Source: Adiantum capillus-veneris (lineage: Eukaryota; Streptophyta; Polypodiopsida; Polypodiales; Pteridaceae). Taken from it: a stretch of 64,000 bases of DNA. Every line of letters begins with the position of its first letter. Positions within the stretch are counted from its first letter, which is position 1. The stretch covers positions 8,152,501 through 8,216,500 of the forward strand of contig CM043967.1 of NCBI GenBank assembly GCA_014529385.2. Reading direction: 5' to 3'. Below, piece after piece: positions 35,111-47,700 of this stretch. The position numbers and the translations under genes were made by a program. The notes under the pieces were generated by a model that made no database searches, was not told the origin of the DNA, and saw nothing but the letters and a program-made list of their open reading frames with translations.

Positions 35111-35350
35111 CACAAGGCAAAGCATGTAGTGAGGACAGTGGGGAATTTATCAACCTAGTACACAAGCCAAAGCATGTAGTGAGGACAATGGGGAATTTAT
35201 CAACCTAGTACACAAGGAAAAGCATGTAGTGAGGACACTGGGGAATTTATCAACCTAGTACACAAGGAAAAGCATGTAGTGAGGACAGTGGGGAATTTAT
35301 CAACCTAGTACACAAGGAAAAGCATGTAGTGAGGACAGTGGGGAATTTAT
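35051..35350. repeat. Minisatellite, six 50-bp units
   Basis: Exact 50-bp period, starting CAACCTAGTACACAAGGCAA at 35051, 35101, 35151, 35201, 35251 and 35301. Units 1 and 2 are identical; later ones differ at one to three positions (GGCAA, GCCAA or GGAAA; CAGTG, CAATG or CACTG). Units 5 and 6 are identical to each other. A partial CAACC follows. Variants grouping by neighbour suggest stepwise unit duplication. The first unit is part of the protein-like sequence upstream. Confidence 0.97.
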
Positions 35351-36485
35351 CAACCACGCTAGTGAAACCAAATATGGTTGAAGATATTAGTGGTCACATG
35401 CAAGGATATGTGTGCTTACAGGTGCTGTATGGGTGCTAAATCATGTGTGAAGGTCAAGGGAAACTAAGGAGATCTGGAAGTGTACGTCTATGATGGTGTT
35501 TTGGGCCTAAAATTCTTTAGGATGGGCTAAAAATTTTGATATCTCAAGGTGTCCCAAGTGCTAAAATTATGTAGCAACATGTGGTCTTCAAAGTGATCTC
35601 CAAGTTTTTCTAGATAGCTTCTCGGTCGGCGGATCTATGGAAGGCAAGTTATGATGGTTTAAAGAAAAAGATGATTTGTAGATCCCCACTAGATTGGGCA
35701 AGTACATATGGATGATTAAAGCAGAGGTGAATGCATGGGTCTAAAGTTCCACTAATTTGTAGAGCATGGCAGTATTTTTAGACCCACAATCATAGTTCAG
35801 ATTTTTAGACCCACAATACTGTTTAGACCCACAGTAATTGCAAGGGTATATGTAGCATAAGAAGCTCACCGGAAGTGGAAACTCATCAATCAAAATCCTA
35901 AGCACTGGGACTTGCCTGATTGAAGAAAGGAGCCGTTGTAAGGAGAATGTAGCATATGATTTTTTACAATTCTAACACCAATGGTTTGAGTCCACCAGGA
36001 GGTTGCAATGCAAAGCAAGTCTGTGGAGTCAGAGTGTAGGGTATGAGTTTCCAGCCGGTTTTTGTGGCTCACTCATTAGATCGCCATGCATGAAATAAGA
36101 GCAGTTTGAAAGGGGCAATAATAGAGAATTTTTTATTCAAGTTCTATGGTTTTGTTTTAGGGGTTTTCTGAGGTGGCCCATGTGGAGCCGCCATGTCGAT
36201 GCCAAAGATCCCATATGCATGGAGCGATAGAGAAAACAAAGGCTATTTATATAGAATTGTGGCATACCATTGCATCATCAAGTGGAGAGAGGGAGAAGAG
36301 CTATCAAGCTCCCCTCATCCTCCTCACGTGAGCGTGCACGTAGAGCCAACATTGTTACAATGGCCAAGGATGTGGTGGTTCTATGCTAGGATAGACTATG
36401 GTGGTTTTGTGCTAGCATATGGTGGGCATCAACTGGTGGTTAGTAGTTCTATGTGGTGCTTGATGGGGGGCAATGATGTGGAAAT
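35351..36485. other. Unclassified stretch
   Basis: No gene supported. Three copies of TTAGACCCACA(A/G)T lie close together at about 35774-35835. A 103-codon plus frame (36193-36504) is open but overlaps the G2 protease motif in another frame and is not recognised. Confidence 0.35.
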
Positions 36486-36790
36486 GACAGTGGGGCCAGA
36501 ATAATTACTGGTATAAAAGTAATCTGGGAGAATGGAGAAGGATAGCTCTCTAGAAAACATGCATGAAATTTCAATTAGCCGACATGTATGTGGAAAGACC
36601 CTTGGGAATGCTGGAAACAAGTGATAGTATCCTCATGCGGGAAAAAATAAAAACACACCTTTGCGGTAGTAGATTTTAAAAAAGGCAACAATTTTGAATT
36701 TATTTTGGGGCGACCCTTTATGCATCAACTCAAAATGGTTCAAGACTGGCGCTATGGCCATCTCTATTTATGACATAAGGGAGTCATAAC
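36486..36790 (+). pseudogene. G2 gypsy retropepsin-like protease remnant
   Basis: DSGARIITGIKVIWE starts at 36486. It is followed in another frame by MKFQLADMYVERPLGMLE, and, after a second shift, by FILGRPFMHQLKMVQDW near 36700-36750. These line up with G1 (3004-3290) and copy 2 of G4 (63232-63500). Stops and frameshifts are frequent, so it is dead. This copy is clearly more diverged from G1 than G1 is from its duplicate. Confidence 0.75.
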
Positions 36791-37180
36791 CAAGGTAAAC
36801 ACCAAGGACCATAGTTACAAGGACGCAAATCAAACTTTTATAGAAAACTTTGCTGTCACTAAGAACAACAGAACACAATTTCCTGCTTGGCTAACGAAGG
36901 ATGCTCTCATTTGGAAGTGTGGGCTATCAAAATGTGAGGGTCTTAGAAAGGAAGATTGCATCCTAGAGCATTCAGTAGATGATGACTAGTACATGAAGGA
37001 ACCATTTCTTAAGGATTTGTTTGAACCCTTTGGATGGGAGAAAATTCTGACAACTCTTGACATCTATGTAAAAGAGGTGACTAATACTATGTGTTGCGAC
37101 AAAGATGGTTACAATACAAGACCATTTCTAATGGTATTTTCCATCCATGAAACCAAAAAAAATTCTAACTAACTAAGATT
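36791..37180 (+). pseudogene. G2 post-protease Cys-containing domain
   Basis: Aligns with the unknown domain of G1 (3331-3877). It keeps WKCGLSKCEGLRKEDCIL, EPF, GWEKILTTLDI and CDKDGYNTRPFLMV, with one stop near the middle. Conservation of Cys and the CDKDGY block between copies this diverged argues for past selection on a real protein domain. Confidence 0.55.
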
Positions 37181-38640
37181 GAACAAACAAGCGATTGAAA
37201 ATGAATAGTGGATGAAGCTTCTGTATGGGATCTTCCACACGATGTTGAAGAAAAACTTTCAAGTGACTGTGCCATAAATCCCTTATTTACAATGATAAAG
37301 GTGCTGAAGGAAGCTAATGACGTTTGTGAGTATGAAAATAGAAAAGGTGAGACATATAGCTACTTCATGGAGCATGGTGCCAAAGTGAAAACAAAGGAAG
37401 TAGAGCAACCACGAGAATAATCCATCATTGACATACATGAAGAATTGACAAAAGCATTTTCAAAGAATCCTGCTCTAGAAAGAGTGCAAATGGAAGCAGA
37501 TAAAGGAGTAAAGTTTCCACGTTCAACATCAATTGTTTAACAAACACAAGATCAAAAGAAGAACAAGAATCAAGAAGAAGATCAATTTTTTCCAATAGTG
37601 ATCAAATTTAGCATATGCCAAAGAAATACGACTTCAAATCACATGTTCAATTGTGATAGATCCAAATGCAACAAAAAATTGAATGTCTTATGGAACATGG
37701 ATAATGATGGGAAAGATGTCAATCAAGAGTTAGAAGAAATAGTGTACACAAATTCAAAAATGCTGGTGTGGCAAAAGCCGTACTCAAGTTGAGTACTAGG
37801 GAGTACAAGGATACTTTCCACATAATCAAATCCCATCACATCAAGGAGAGTCTAGTCTTGCAGAAAGCTAGAGGAACATCTTCTTTTGACAGCAACCAAA
37901 AGCTTCGACAATTACAACAATAAGATTCCATGAAGCTTCTCAAATCCATGCATAGAAGAAATTGCCAACCATCACAGAAAAAGGTAAAGCTAAGGTAAAC
38001 ACTGAAGTAAATTGACCTTGCAAGACAACTTTACCTTCAATGAATCCCCATCAAGATTCCTACGCACCGTCTACATCACAAGCGCCAAACCATCAACAAT
38101 GCAATGGAAACCCAAGGCAAAAGTTTATCAACCAAATTTTCCTTCACAAAAAGTCTCCAGAAGACGCTGAAGAGAATAAACCAAGTGTTGGTATCCAAAG
38201 AGCATATCAAAGACAACAACCTAGTTTGGATACATGAAGCCCAAGTTTAACCTCAACAACAAAAGGTAATAGGGTGGGTAATATCAAATGAGTCAATCAC
38301 TGCTCAAGGCTACTTCCAAGGAAACACCAATGTTTGGGCCAAAAAGCCCAAAGTAACAGCCTAGACTTACTCACCTCAAGCAGGCAATCCTACAAGGAGA
38401 AACTCAACAATTAATGGAAGACCAACACCTCATGCAGGAGAAAGAACAACAACAAAAGATAGAAGAAAAGACCTTCCAACCAAGAAAGAAGACAAGTATG
38501 GGTGTCAAAGTCATACCTTATCCAAGCTACCCACCAAAGATAGATACAATAGTGAATAATTCCAATCAAGCTACTCGAAGAACAAGGATTATATGAAGGT
38601 AACACTCAAATATGGCTACCAAAAGTTGTAGCTCAACCTA
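37181..38640 (+). pseudogene. G2 tail: acidic linker, weak protease-like stretch, VWxPK motifs
   Basis: Several short coding-like runs in different frames. A weak counterpart of the second protease-like domain may lie at about 37580-37880 (FFPIVIKFSIC, then FHIIKSHHIKESLVLQK). Trp-Pro-Lys type motifs follow, best at 38607-38624 (QIWLPK). No integrase is visible in this copy. Assignment rests on shared order with G1 and G3. Confidence 0.4.
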
Positions 38641-40290
38641 GAATAGTAGAGAGAAGTCATGTAGCACAACGAGTCAACAAAACCAAGAGCCACACAGAAG
38701 CCAATCACATGAAAGGGTGATATAACCTCTCTATGGATACCTCATCTTCAGCCACAAAAGCAAGGCTTCTACAACAAAAATACCTAGGTATGGATACTGA
38801 AGCCTAGTGTCCATCAAGACAAAGAAGAAGAGACAATGTCAAATATGGTCACATAGCAACCAACAAAACTCAATCACAAAGAACCCACACACATCTCCAA
38901 CTGCTTCTAAAGCAAAGGCTCTACCAGCCACTACAATAGCCAAAGAACTTTTTCCACAAAGCAATGTCAACATACAACAAGCAATCCAAGAGGCAACAAG
39001 TATGCCATCCTACTTGACAAAATGGTGGCAACCATAAACCAACATGATGAAAGAGGCCTAAATCTCCAAGAACTTATGGAATTGCGTTCCTAGCCTTGAA
39101 CAAGTAAGTCCAACTTTCACCATTAAAAACACATGGCATAGAAGTTAGAGTCAGGCAGCTAAGCCACTAAATGAGCGTGATATAAATTCCAAAACTTCAA
39201 TGAATATTCTATGTGGTCTAAGTGTCTTACTTATCCTATATACTACTCAAGCTGGGAGAGTTGAGCATATTTATGTTATGTCACTCACGCTGGCATAATT
39301 GAGCATAAGAGTCGAAGTCTATGTATATCAAATCCAATGAAATGAAGTAGAAAGTCTAAAAGACACTCACACATTGCACAGATGAGTGGAGAAGCTTCTA
39401 CATCAAAAACACTTCTTGGAAACATGGAAGCTATTGTGACGTCCTTTGATGTCACATGTGCTACATTTATTCCTTGAAGCACCCATCAACTCCATCTTCC
39501 ACACATCATGATTTGTTTGACAAAATTCTCATATGCATATAGAGTGTTCCATTGGCACTTGCATTAGGCACTCTTTCTTTATTTCTCCCAAGCACTCAGC
39601 TTGCATGCCAGGTGCTTCAAGTGGAATTGCTCAACTCCAATAAGACCGTAAACCAAAGGTACTTTTTTTTCACTAGGGATTTTTTCTTTGATCATCTAGC
39701 TTTTAAGACCCTAATCTAGAAACCCTCATCATCATCTTCTTGTATACATTCCTTCTACATCAACACAATAATAAATAAATGGCTACCCAAATCAATTGAA
39801 AACAACTTGGAGATACATCTGCAAATCCAACATACTTATCAAGAGCAAATATTACATTCAAGGACAACAACCAAGCTTCATCAAACACGGAAAAAATGCA
39901 AAATTGGTGAAGTATTGTATGTGACTCGCATTGCAGTGGAGCCAAAGAGAAAAGGTCCTTCATTAAGTCAACAACAAAAGAAGCTCAGTTCAAAGGTAGG
40001 CACATCAAAAGAAATATTCATGGCCAAAAGTGGCAACAAAAATAAGAATGGGCAACAAGATGCGATATTGCCTCGACAAGTGAAGTCTAACACATGCATC
40101 AACCAGACCACATGAGATATGAATCACTCAAGGAGGAGCATCATCTACACAAAGCAATTCCCAAGCTAAAGAGCAACCTTGAAGAAAAAGTTAAAGATAA
40201 CCTAATGGCAAGACTGCACATGGTCATGTCAAGGGATGACACGAGCTAGGAAGAGGCTGAACACTCACCCACCTAGTCGAACGCCACATT
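38641..40290. other. Lys/Gln-rich coding-like debris, unclassified
   Basis: Continues in the compositional style of the gypsy tail (Gln, Lys, Thr, Ser codons) with short frames at 38807-39037 and 39807-40115. Nothing is recognisable. It is probably eroded retroelement sequence. Confidence 0.35.
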
Positions 40291-40397
40291 TATACTCTAT
40301 TATTTTTCAAGATAGTGTAGCTACATTGTGTGTAGATCCTAATTTAAGAGTAGCAAGTCAATTCCCTAAGTTGTAATCCTGTCATGATATGTGTAAA

Positions 40398-40447
40398 GGC
40401 CCATGTGGGCCGGCCATTGGCCATTCAGAAAGCCATAGGTATAAAAG
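40398..40447 (+). promoter_or_regulatory. Promoter-like block: GGCCCA palindrome plus TATA box
   Basis: GGCCCATGTGGGCC (40398-40411) is a perfect inverted repeat of GGCCCA, which with its reverse TGGGCC matches plant site-II/TCP-type elements. A second GC block GGCCGGCCATTGGCC overlaps it. TATAAAAG follows at 40440-40447, about 30 bp downstream, a plausible core promoter spacing. No ORF of note lies downstream, so it is more likely the U3 region of an unrecognised LTR than a host promoter. Confidence 0.4.
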
Positions 40448-42720
40448 TTAATACCCTAATGTGAAGGGAGTATTATCTTTTGGAGAGAAATGAGCTCTGA
40501 TGTACGCTCAAGCAACAACAAAGCTCCAACTTGTAATCAACATAACTAATGATTGGGTAATCCATTTTTATTTTTAAAAAAACTTGCATTGTGTTCCTCT
40601 TCCCATCTTTTTGCAATTTCTTACTCTAAACTTTTCAACCTAATTTGATGGTTATAGTTTCTACTTAACCTAATCCTAAGTATTGCAATGAATCTAGGAA
40701 CAAAAAAAAACAGTGCAAAATTGAAAGTGGAATAGATAATAGAATAGTACTTTGAAAGAATCCAAAAAAATGCAGAATGAAATTCCTTAAATTCCTTTTG
40801 TATCTCACTCACCACTGTCTATGCCTATCAAGAGTAGATCTAGCAAGTCCCCGAGAGTCTAGCCTCTACCAAGCACTAAACCTTGAGTCTAGCTGGTTGA
40901 CTGCTAAGGTGTAAATGGAATGGATATCAAAATCTAAAGACAAGAAGTCTATGAATATGACTAAGTCACTCACCACCTAAGGATCACTATCCCTAGTAAT
41001 GGCACCAATGTCAGTGGGTCACTACTATCGGACGTCTATAGAATAACTGTTTGGCACTAACATAATATCAATACTCAGGGAAGTGATTTGGATGGGGCAC
41101 AAAGACTCTTTGAAGGTGTTAACCTCAAGAATTGAACCTAAAAAACAAAGGTATCATAAGCACTGGAAAATCTATCACTCTCTACTTGGGCAATCTGTCT
41201 ATGTCTTGTCTCACCTCTCTAGGTCGTATGCTGCCCTCAAACAAAGGAGGTCGAAGAGGTCTAGGGGCACTATCCCACAAAGTCTGATCATAATCCAGCA
41301 AGGTACTAAAATCACAATCCCTCATGATTAAATTCTTAAAAGCTATAACAAAACTATCTAGAAAGGTTTTCCTATGAATTAGGAACACTCCCCTATGGTC
41401 AAAATGTCTAAAAACAACCATTTATACACTCAAAATAGTAAATTTAGCTCGCCCACATGCAGTCACAAAACAAAATTGACTACAAGGTGCTTGTGAGTAG
41501 CCATTCCTAGTTGTATGCTTAATTGCTCCCCAAAACTTTAGATAGTGATACAAAGGTTGTGTTCAAACTTAAAAATTTGAACTGGGCTCTTTTGGCAAGT
41601 GGTGCTTACAAGGCTCAAAACTTAGAATTGAAGATTAGAACTCAAATTTTACAACAATATGGCTCATTAATCACCTGTTGGGTCCATCTACTAACAGATG
41701 TGGTTGTGGAAAGACAAAGTATAATTGTGTAAGATCAATAGTGAAGAGAGCCTTAACTCAATACTAATTGTAATTGGACTACTCAAACCCAAAATGTGTT
41801 GTAGATGTTGTGGCATTGATACAAAAAAACTTGATAGATGATGCTTCAACGGAACACATTAGAATATTTTGGGATATTGGACTAGGGGATGTAAAGAGAG
41901 AAAAAAACTTGGACGATAATGTAGGGAAAAGTCCAATCAATGCAATACATTGCTGCCTACTCAAAGCATGATACAATGGCATCAAGAACATATTCCCTAT
42001 CATGTTTTTGTCGTGCATGTCTTAACAAAAAGTGGAGGATATTTTTGAGCAAGCCACACATTTTGTACTAGATGGACATTATCCTGAAACCCAGAAAAGA
42101 TGGGAAAGATGAGGAGGAGCTGGTTGACGATGCAACATATGAAGAACATTATAAAACCCTTAGTCATGCCCTACATATTCGTGATAATTTTTCTATTCCC
42201 GCAAAAGTGACAAGGAGGGGATAGGTTTATACATCCTCTAGTGCACTATGAGATAGAGTAATTTCATTGAAAGGCCATGGATAGATGGGGAAATATGATT
42301 GAGCATGTCTTCTATGTTGTGAAGGGGTTCTACTATCATAAGATAAATGAATAGATGTTTGAGTTTCTAGATAGTTGGCCAGAGGTGCATATTTATTCTC
42401 ACCTTTTTCATGTCATACAAATCCCAAGGACACCACATTGTAAAAATGTATGCCATATCATAGGATGTCAATGAGTCTACATATAATAGTATTCCATTTG
42501 AGCTATAAAATTTGAGTATACATAACTAGTGAAATGTGCTTTTTTGGACCTCTACCCTCCTCTTTTGATTAATACGATACCGGTATAATACTGGTATGGT
42601 ACTTGTATGACAATGGTATGCTCCCCTCATTATAGAGGGATGCTACCCTTATTAGAGTGGTATGATATCATATGATAGAAGTATGATACTAGACCAGTCA
42701 AAAAGAATAATGAGACTGGT
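40448..42720. other. Unclassified stretch
   Basis: Small plus-strand frames (41083-41331, 41523-41732, 41774-41971) show protein-like composition but no recognised motif. Near 42570-42690 there are imperfect GGTATGATA repeats. No LTR edges were found. Confidence 0.35.
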
Positions 42721-42781
42721 AGAGTGACTGCTACTCATTACGCTCACTCTACTTCACTTTCCACTACAACCCTTGCTAATC

Positions 42782-43229
<448 letters not shown>

Positions 43230-44037
43230 CATAAAATGATGATTTGAGATAGTGGCAATACTTTAAACGCATCCAGACTTACCACAAGAATAGACCATGT
43301 TGTATTCAACATTCCTATGATGTCAAGTTCTTATTTAAACACCTTGGAAAAATCATGCCTATCTTTAGTAGTCTTTTTCTAGTAGATCAATTTAAAATTG
43401 AAGCCTTGATAGCATCCTCTAAGCAAAATCTACCTGATTCTATGCTCAAAACTTGATTTATACATGCATTTTGTGCAATATGAGAAAAAATAGCTCATAG
43501 TTATGCGTGATTTAAATCAATTAAATATCACAAGAAACTTACATCAAATGGATGAGCTTTCACCTGTGAATGAAGATAGCTATGCTAGCAATTAAAACTG
43601 CACACTGTACAAGGGAGATATGAAAAAAATAAGTGAGAGGGAAGATACAATTAATGGAAGCAGTGGTACACTCACTTTCATCATCCAAAAATTTGTGTAG
43701 ATAGATAGCTATGCTCGGAATTGAAATGCCACACTGTACAAAGGAGATATGAACAAGAGAAGTGAGAAGGAAGAAATAAGTGAGAAAGAAGTAGTTGTAC
43801 ACTCACTTTTCATCATTCAAAACTTGAGTTTGTTTCTACAAAGTTTGGATTTTATACCCACCAAGGTTTAAAATAGAAATATGACTCAATCTCTGGGTAA
43901 AAGAAGGCTAATGATCACATCTAAGAGAAAGATAATTACAAATTAAAAGATAATTACAAATTGAAAACGCTTGGCCCCATCTACCTATCATACATATATG
44001 GATGGATGGATTCAATTACAAAATATTGGACTCAATA
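43230..44037. repeat. Dispersed repeat X1, copy 2
   Basis: Partner of about 8640-9425. It shares the internal duplication of about 128 bp (units near 43577 and 43706) and ends abruptly at an NA1-like LTR start, which suggests NA1 inserted into, or adjoined, X1 here. Confidence 0.7.
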
Positions 44038-44330
44038 TGAGTGAATGAGAGAAGAGGTGCTATTATCCAAGATGTAATGGTACAAGATTGTAGAGCTACT
44101 GAAAGATCCTTTCATGAATAAACAATCATTCCAAGTTTGCATTACATGTATCTTTTTTATGGTGAGCTTGTGTGATGGGTTAACGAACTACTCAAGATCG
44201 TGTTTATGAGTCCAATTTAATATATCTTGGACCTTAATTTCTTGAGTAACAATCTAGCCTACACACACTCACTTGTGTGTACAATGTTTGTATATCACCC
44301 ACCTTAGCTAGCACAATCCCATTCCCATCA
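44038..44330 (+). repeat. NA1-like 5' LTR, plus orientation
   Basis: Reverse complement of the NA1 LTR. It includes TTCATGAATAAACA, TTTATGGTGAGC, GATCGTGTTTATGAGTCCAA, ACACACACTCACTTGTGTG and the end GCACAATCCCATTCCCATCA. A decayed primer site (ATTGATATTAGAGC) follows. The outer end starts TGAGTGAATG and is shorter than the intact family LTR. Confidence 0.75.
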
Positions 44331-45440
44331 ATTGATATTAGAGCTATTAATGTGATTAACATCTCCTAATCATCATTCGGATACTTTATGTTTTCTCTTC
44401 TTCTCTCCCTATTGCATACCTCATGCCTAATTAGTGTTCAACCGGTAATCATAAGCATGTTCTTGAGTTGAAAGACTCTTGGCCACTACTCCTTAGCCAT
44501 TGGATGCTCAAGTATCATTAAGGTTTGTTAATTAGTGCCTAGGTGTTTCTACTTGCATTTAAAAACATTAATAAAGTGATTTTGGGCTACTTGGAGTCAT
44601 AATTACTCTCTTATCACTTCAAGAACCACTTTTGTATGGTGATAGCCTGCAACAAGATCTTTCATTCAAGCCCTTAACCTTTGCATTTGATATATTTTAG
44701 CACCATCTATTTATCTCACAAGTTTCAACTTTTGCTCTCTGATTTTCAGCAGAAGCTTGAGTGTATCCATCTACTTTTGGATGTGTGTGTCTTTTGGGAT
44801 CACTAAATGCTTCAACACCTTTTGTGTGCTCAAGGCTATTTTCAGTAAAAGCAGACTGTGTGGAGCACCCCTTATTTTGGGAGCGGTTGACTTTCCTTTG
44901 GAAGGGCCATAAGGCCACTTTCATGTGGAGGGGGACCATACCTAAGATAGGTGGATGAGCGTGATCAAGGCAAGGAATTCCAGTTTATTGCTCAAATTAG
45001 GTCCACAAGGGGATGTTCCCATGTTGCACGCACATCAACTCTACTCGCTACCCAACTCTCCTGCCCGCAATGAACCCCCTTGCCCAAAATTTTCTCGGTT
45101 ACTTTTCCACTTGCCCACTCTTCCTAGCTTACTAGGGCCTCCTTCGCACGGGAATATTCAAAACCTACAAACCCCTACTTATGGGCTTTTCACACGGCCA
45201 CACCTACAGAGCTCTAAGCCCCCCAATAGAAGACTCAAAGGGGAGCAACATTCATATCTTTACAAAGCTTCAAAGGCCTTTAACTCAAGTGCTAAGCTTC
45301 AAGCTACTCTAAGAGCCTTCAAAAGAACTTGTTGAAGCTTTAAAGCAATGGACACTACTCCTTTACTATGAAGAGGGGCTTCACCACCATTGACGAGGAT
45401 CTTCACAAAAGGAATTCTCTCTCTCTCTCTCTCACTCTAT
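44331..45440 (+). mobile_element. NA1-like internal DNA, plus orientation, truncated
   Basis: Follows the LTR and primer site. A block at about 44903-44960 (GGCCACTTTCATGTGG and onward) matches reverse-complemented NA1 internal DNA near 59850-59930. A 126-codon frame at 44955-45335 is Pro/Ser-rich and unrecognised. A short (CT)n lies at about 45419-45430. The second LTR is missing because the LINE fragment begins at 45441. Confidence 0.5.
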
Positions 45441-46595
45441 CTCTACATGTATGCTCATTGCCAATGGTGTATCTTTGTCGAGTGGAACCAATGGATTTAC
45501 ATGTAGAAAACATAATGGGGACAGTGTGATTGACTATGTACTACTCTTTCAAGCCATCATGTATCACATAAAGAGTTTTATGTTCGAACAATGGACCCTG
45601 GAATTTGACCATCAGACCTTATGTATTGACCTTTCATGTGGAGAAGCAACTAAGCATGATAATCTCAGCCAAAGGAAAGAGATTTTAAATTATCACTATG
45701 TATGGATTTCAAACGGACACCAATGTACACTAAAATGGTTGAGCAAAAGTTATGGATGACAAAGCTTCAATATGACGGACCATTGGAAACTAAATGAGAA
45801 GCTTCAAGAAAGTTATTTGTTCTTGTGCCGAAGAATGCTTTGCCATAAAGCATCTCCATGGTATCAACAAAGATAGATCACACAAAAGGTATTTGATAAA
45901 TAATGTCAAGATGCTCGAAAGTCCTTGATAAAGTTTGATGCAACTATGGACAAATACAACTATCAAAGTCATTTGCATACATACAAGGCATTGATTCAAA
46001 AGAAGAGAAGAAGATGGGAAGTAAAGCAACAACTTTTTCAAGTCCAGGAGAAGGCACATGCATGTGGAAGATTTTGGAGAAACTTGAGGGGCAAGCGGGT
46101 TGAGAATTTTGGTAACTTGAGTCTTGTGGATATGTACACACATTGTAGGCAATTATATGAGCAAGCAAATGCTGAAAAAATTCCATCTTATGGTTCACTC
46201 CCATGTATGCCCTCTTTTTTTACTATTGAGAATGTATATACGCAATGGGCTTGAAAAGTTGTCCACTCGCAAAGCGAGAGATCTTCAAGGTATCAATCTA
46301 GAGATGATCAAATAGATGGGAGATTTTACCCATGAGTGGATGTGTGATATGTTCAACCTTGCACTTCAACATGTTATGCCTTATGATTTTGGAGTACTAA
46401 TTGGATTAAGCCTTTTCATAAAGGAGGGGATGTAATAATGTAAACAACTACCAGACTATAATGATTGGGTCTCTTATGGAAAAGTTGTTTGGGTGCATAA
46501 TGGAGATGAAATTGAGTGTTTGGTCTGAAGAGAATGACAAGCGTACAAAGGAGCAAGCGGGTTTTTGTCGATGCCATAGCACCCAAGATCAAAGT
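45441..46595 (+). pseudogene. L1-type LINE fragment (endonuclease end to start of RT)
   Basis: LINE ORF2 encodes an endonuclease and reverse transcriptase. The C-terminal endonuclease signature is present (GTNGFTCRKHNGDSVIDYVL, then DHQTLCIDLS). It is followed by a Lys-rich helical linker (45925-46254) and the N-terminal RT region: KLSTRKARDLQGINLEMIK near 46252, then, in another frame, NYQTIMIGSLMEKLFGCIME and EQAGFCRCHSTQDQ near 46551-46595. Stops and frame changes show decay. Most of RT and the 5' part of ORF2 are missing. Sequence then changes to gypsy integrase. Confidence 0.85.
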
Positions 46596-47160
46596 TTTCC
46601 ATAAGAAATTGGTTCCCTATCACCCACAAGCCAATGGTCAAGCTAAGGTCACTAACAAGACACTATGCATGGTTTAACAAAAATTATAGCAGATTCAAGG
46701 ACGGGCGGATTGGGATCAGAAGTTACATTTAGTCTTATGGGAATATCGACTGCCATATAAAACAACGATAGGAACAACACCTTTTAACATGGTGTTTGGA
46801 CTCAATGCCATACTAACCATGGAATTCTTTATCCCAGCCCTGAGAATTGCAAAAAAAATATGAGTGGATAGGGAATGAACCATCTTCAATTTTCTTGATG
46901 ACCTAGAAAAGTTAGATGAGCTATGTCTCAAATCGGTAGTATCCATCTATGCAAGCAAACAAAGACAGGAAGAGTTCTTTGATAAGCATGGTGAAAACAA
47001 AGCAATTCAAATTGGGGACTGCATCTTAGTGTATACCCTGAGACAACATGCTAAAAAATTAAAAAAGTGAGGGATGGGTCCATTTGTGATTAAAGATCTA
47101 CCACCAAGTGGAGTCGTCAAACTTGCTACATTAGAGAGAGAGAAATGATGCCTAAATGGC
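46562..47160 (+). pseudogene. G3 gypsy integrase, C-terminal half
   Basis: Begins within the LINE end. In one frame VFVDAIAPKIKVFHKK leads into VPYHPQANGQA, the gypsy integrase landmark. Then come WDQKLHLVLWEYRLPYKTT, TPFNMVFGLNAIL, FFDKHGENKAIQIGDCILVY and the GPF motif GMGPFVIKDLPPSGVVKLA. At least five stops break the frame. It is the counterpart of 4080-4735 in G1 but with a little more of the core. Confidence 0.85.
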
Positions 47161-47700
47161 TTAGTGGATGCAAGATCAAGAAATATCATATTCCATTAAC
47201 CAAGGATATGCTACAAAAGATCCATATGAAAAAACAACATGCAAAAGAAAAGGGTGAAGTGGTAGAAGAAGCTCAAGAAAAAGCTAAGGAGAACATTGCA
47301 AGACAGAAAGCTCTACAACAACAACAACAACAACTAAAAGGAGGACCACTATGGATAAACACAGTGGTGCTAACAGAGATGGAAGGAGATTGGGTGGGTG
47401 ATTTTATTATTCAAGTTAAAGTGGGAAGCAACCAGTTGTTGGCAAACATAGTAGTAGATTTAGGAGCCCAGGGGAATGTAACTCAAGCACAAGGCATGGC
47501 CATAATACCTGTGCAACTTGGCTCCATGGTTTTTCGACAAAAAATTTATGTGGTGAAAAATTCTCATACAAACCACCAATTGTTGCTTGGCTAGCCATGG
47601 CAAAGAACCTACAATGTCAAGATTGATTGGTCACAAGAAGTAGTTCAACTCCACCATATGAATGATCTTTGAGACATTACATTCTCTCACCCAACGAAAA
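47145..47700 (+). pseudogene. G3 second retropepsin-like domain after integrase
   Basis: A 149-codon open frame (47145-47594) starts in the integrase tail. It has a Lys/Glu/Gln-rich helical linker with a poly-Gln run (residues about 55-66), then GDFIIQVKVGSNQLLANIVV, DLGAQGNVTQ and KIYVVKNSHTNHQLLLG. A TAG at 47592 separates LLLG from PW. The pattern (Asp-Leu-Gly-Ala, Asn, then LLLGxPW) is what a retropepsin-like domain would show. G1 4740-5140 is the second example. That it is a protease is inference. Confidence 0.55.

Noticed and set aside
35051-35350. CRISPR-like array
   Set aside because: Units of 50 bp abut directly with no variable spacers, and the context is eukaryotic. It is a minisatellite.
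44955-45335. 126-codon Pro/Ser-rich frame as a host gene exon
   Set aside because: It falls in NA1-like internal DNA. Composition reflects CCT/CTT-rich sequence, with no splice or protein evidence.
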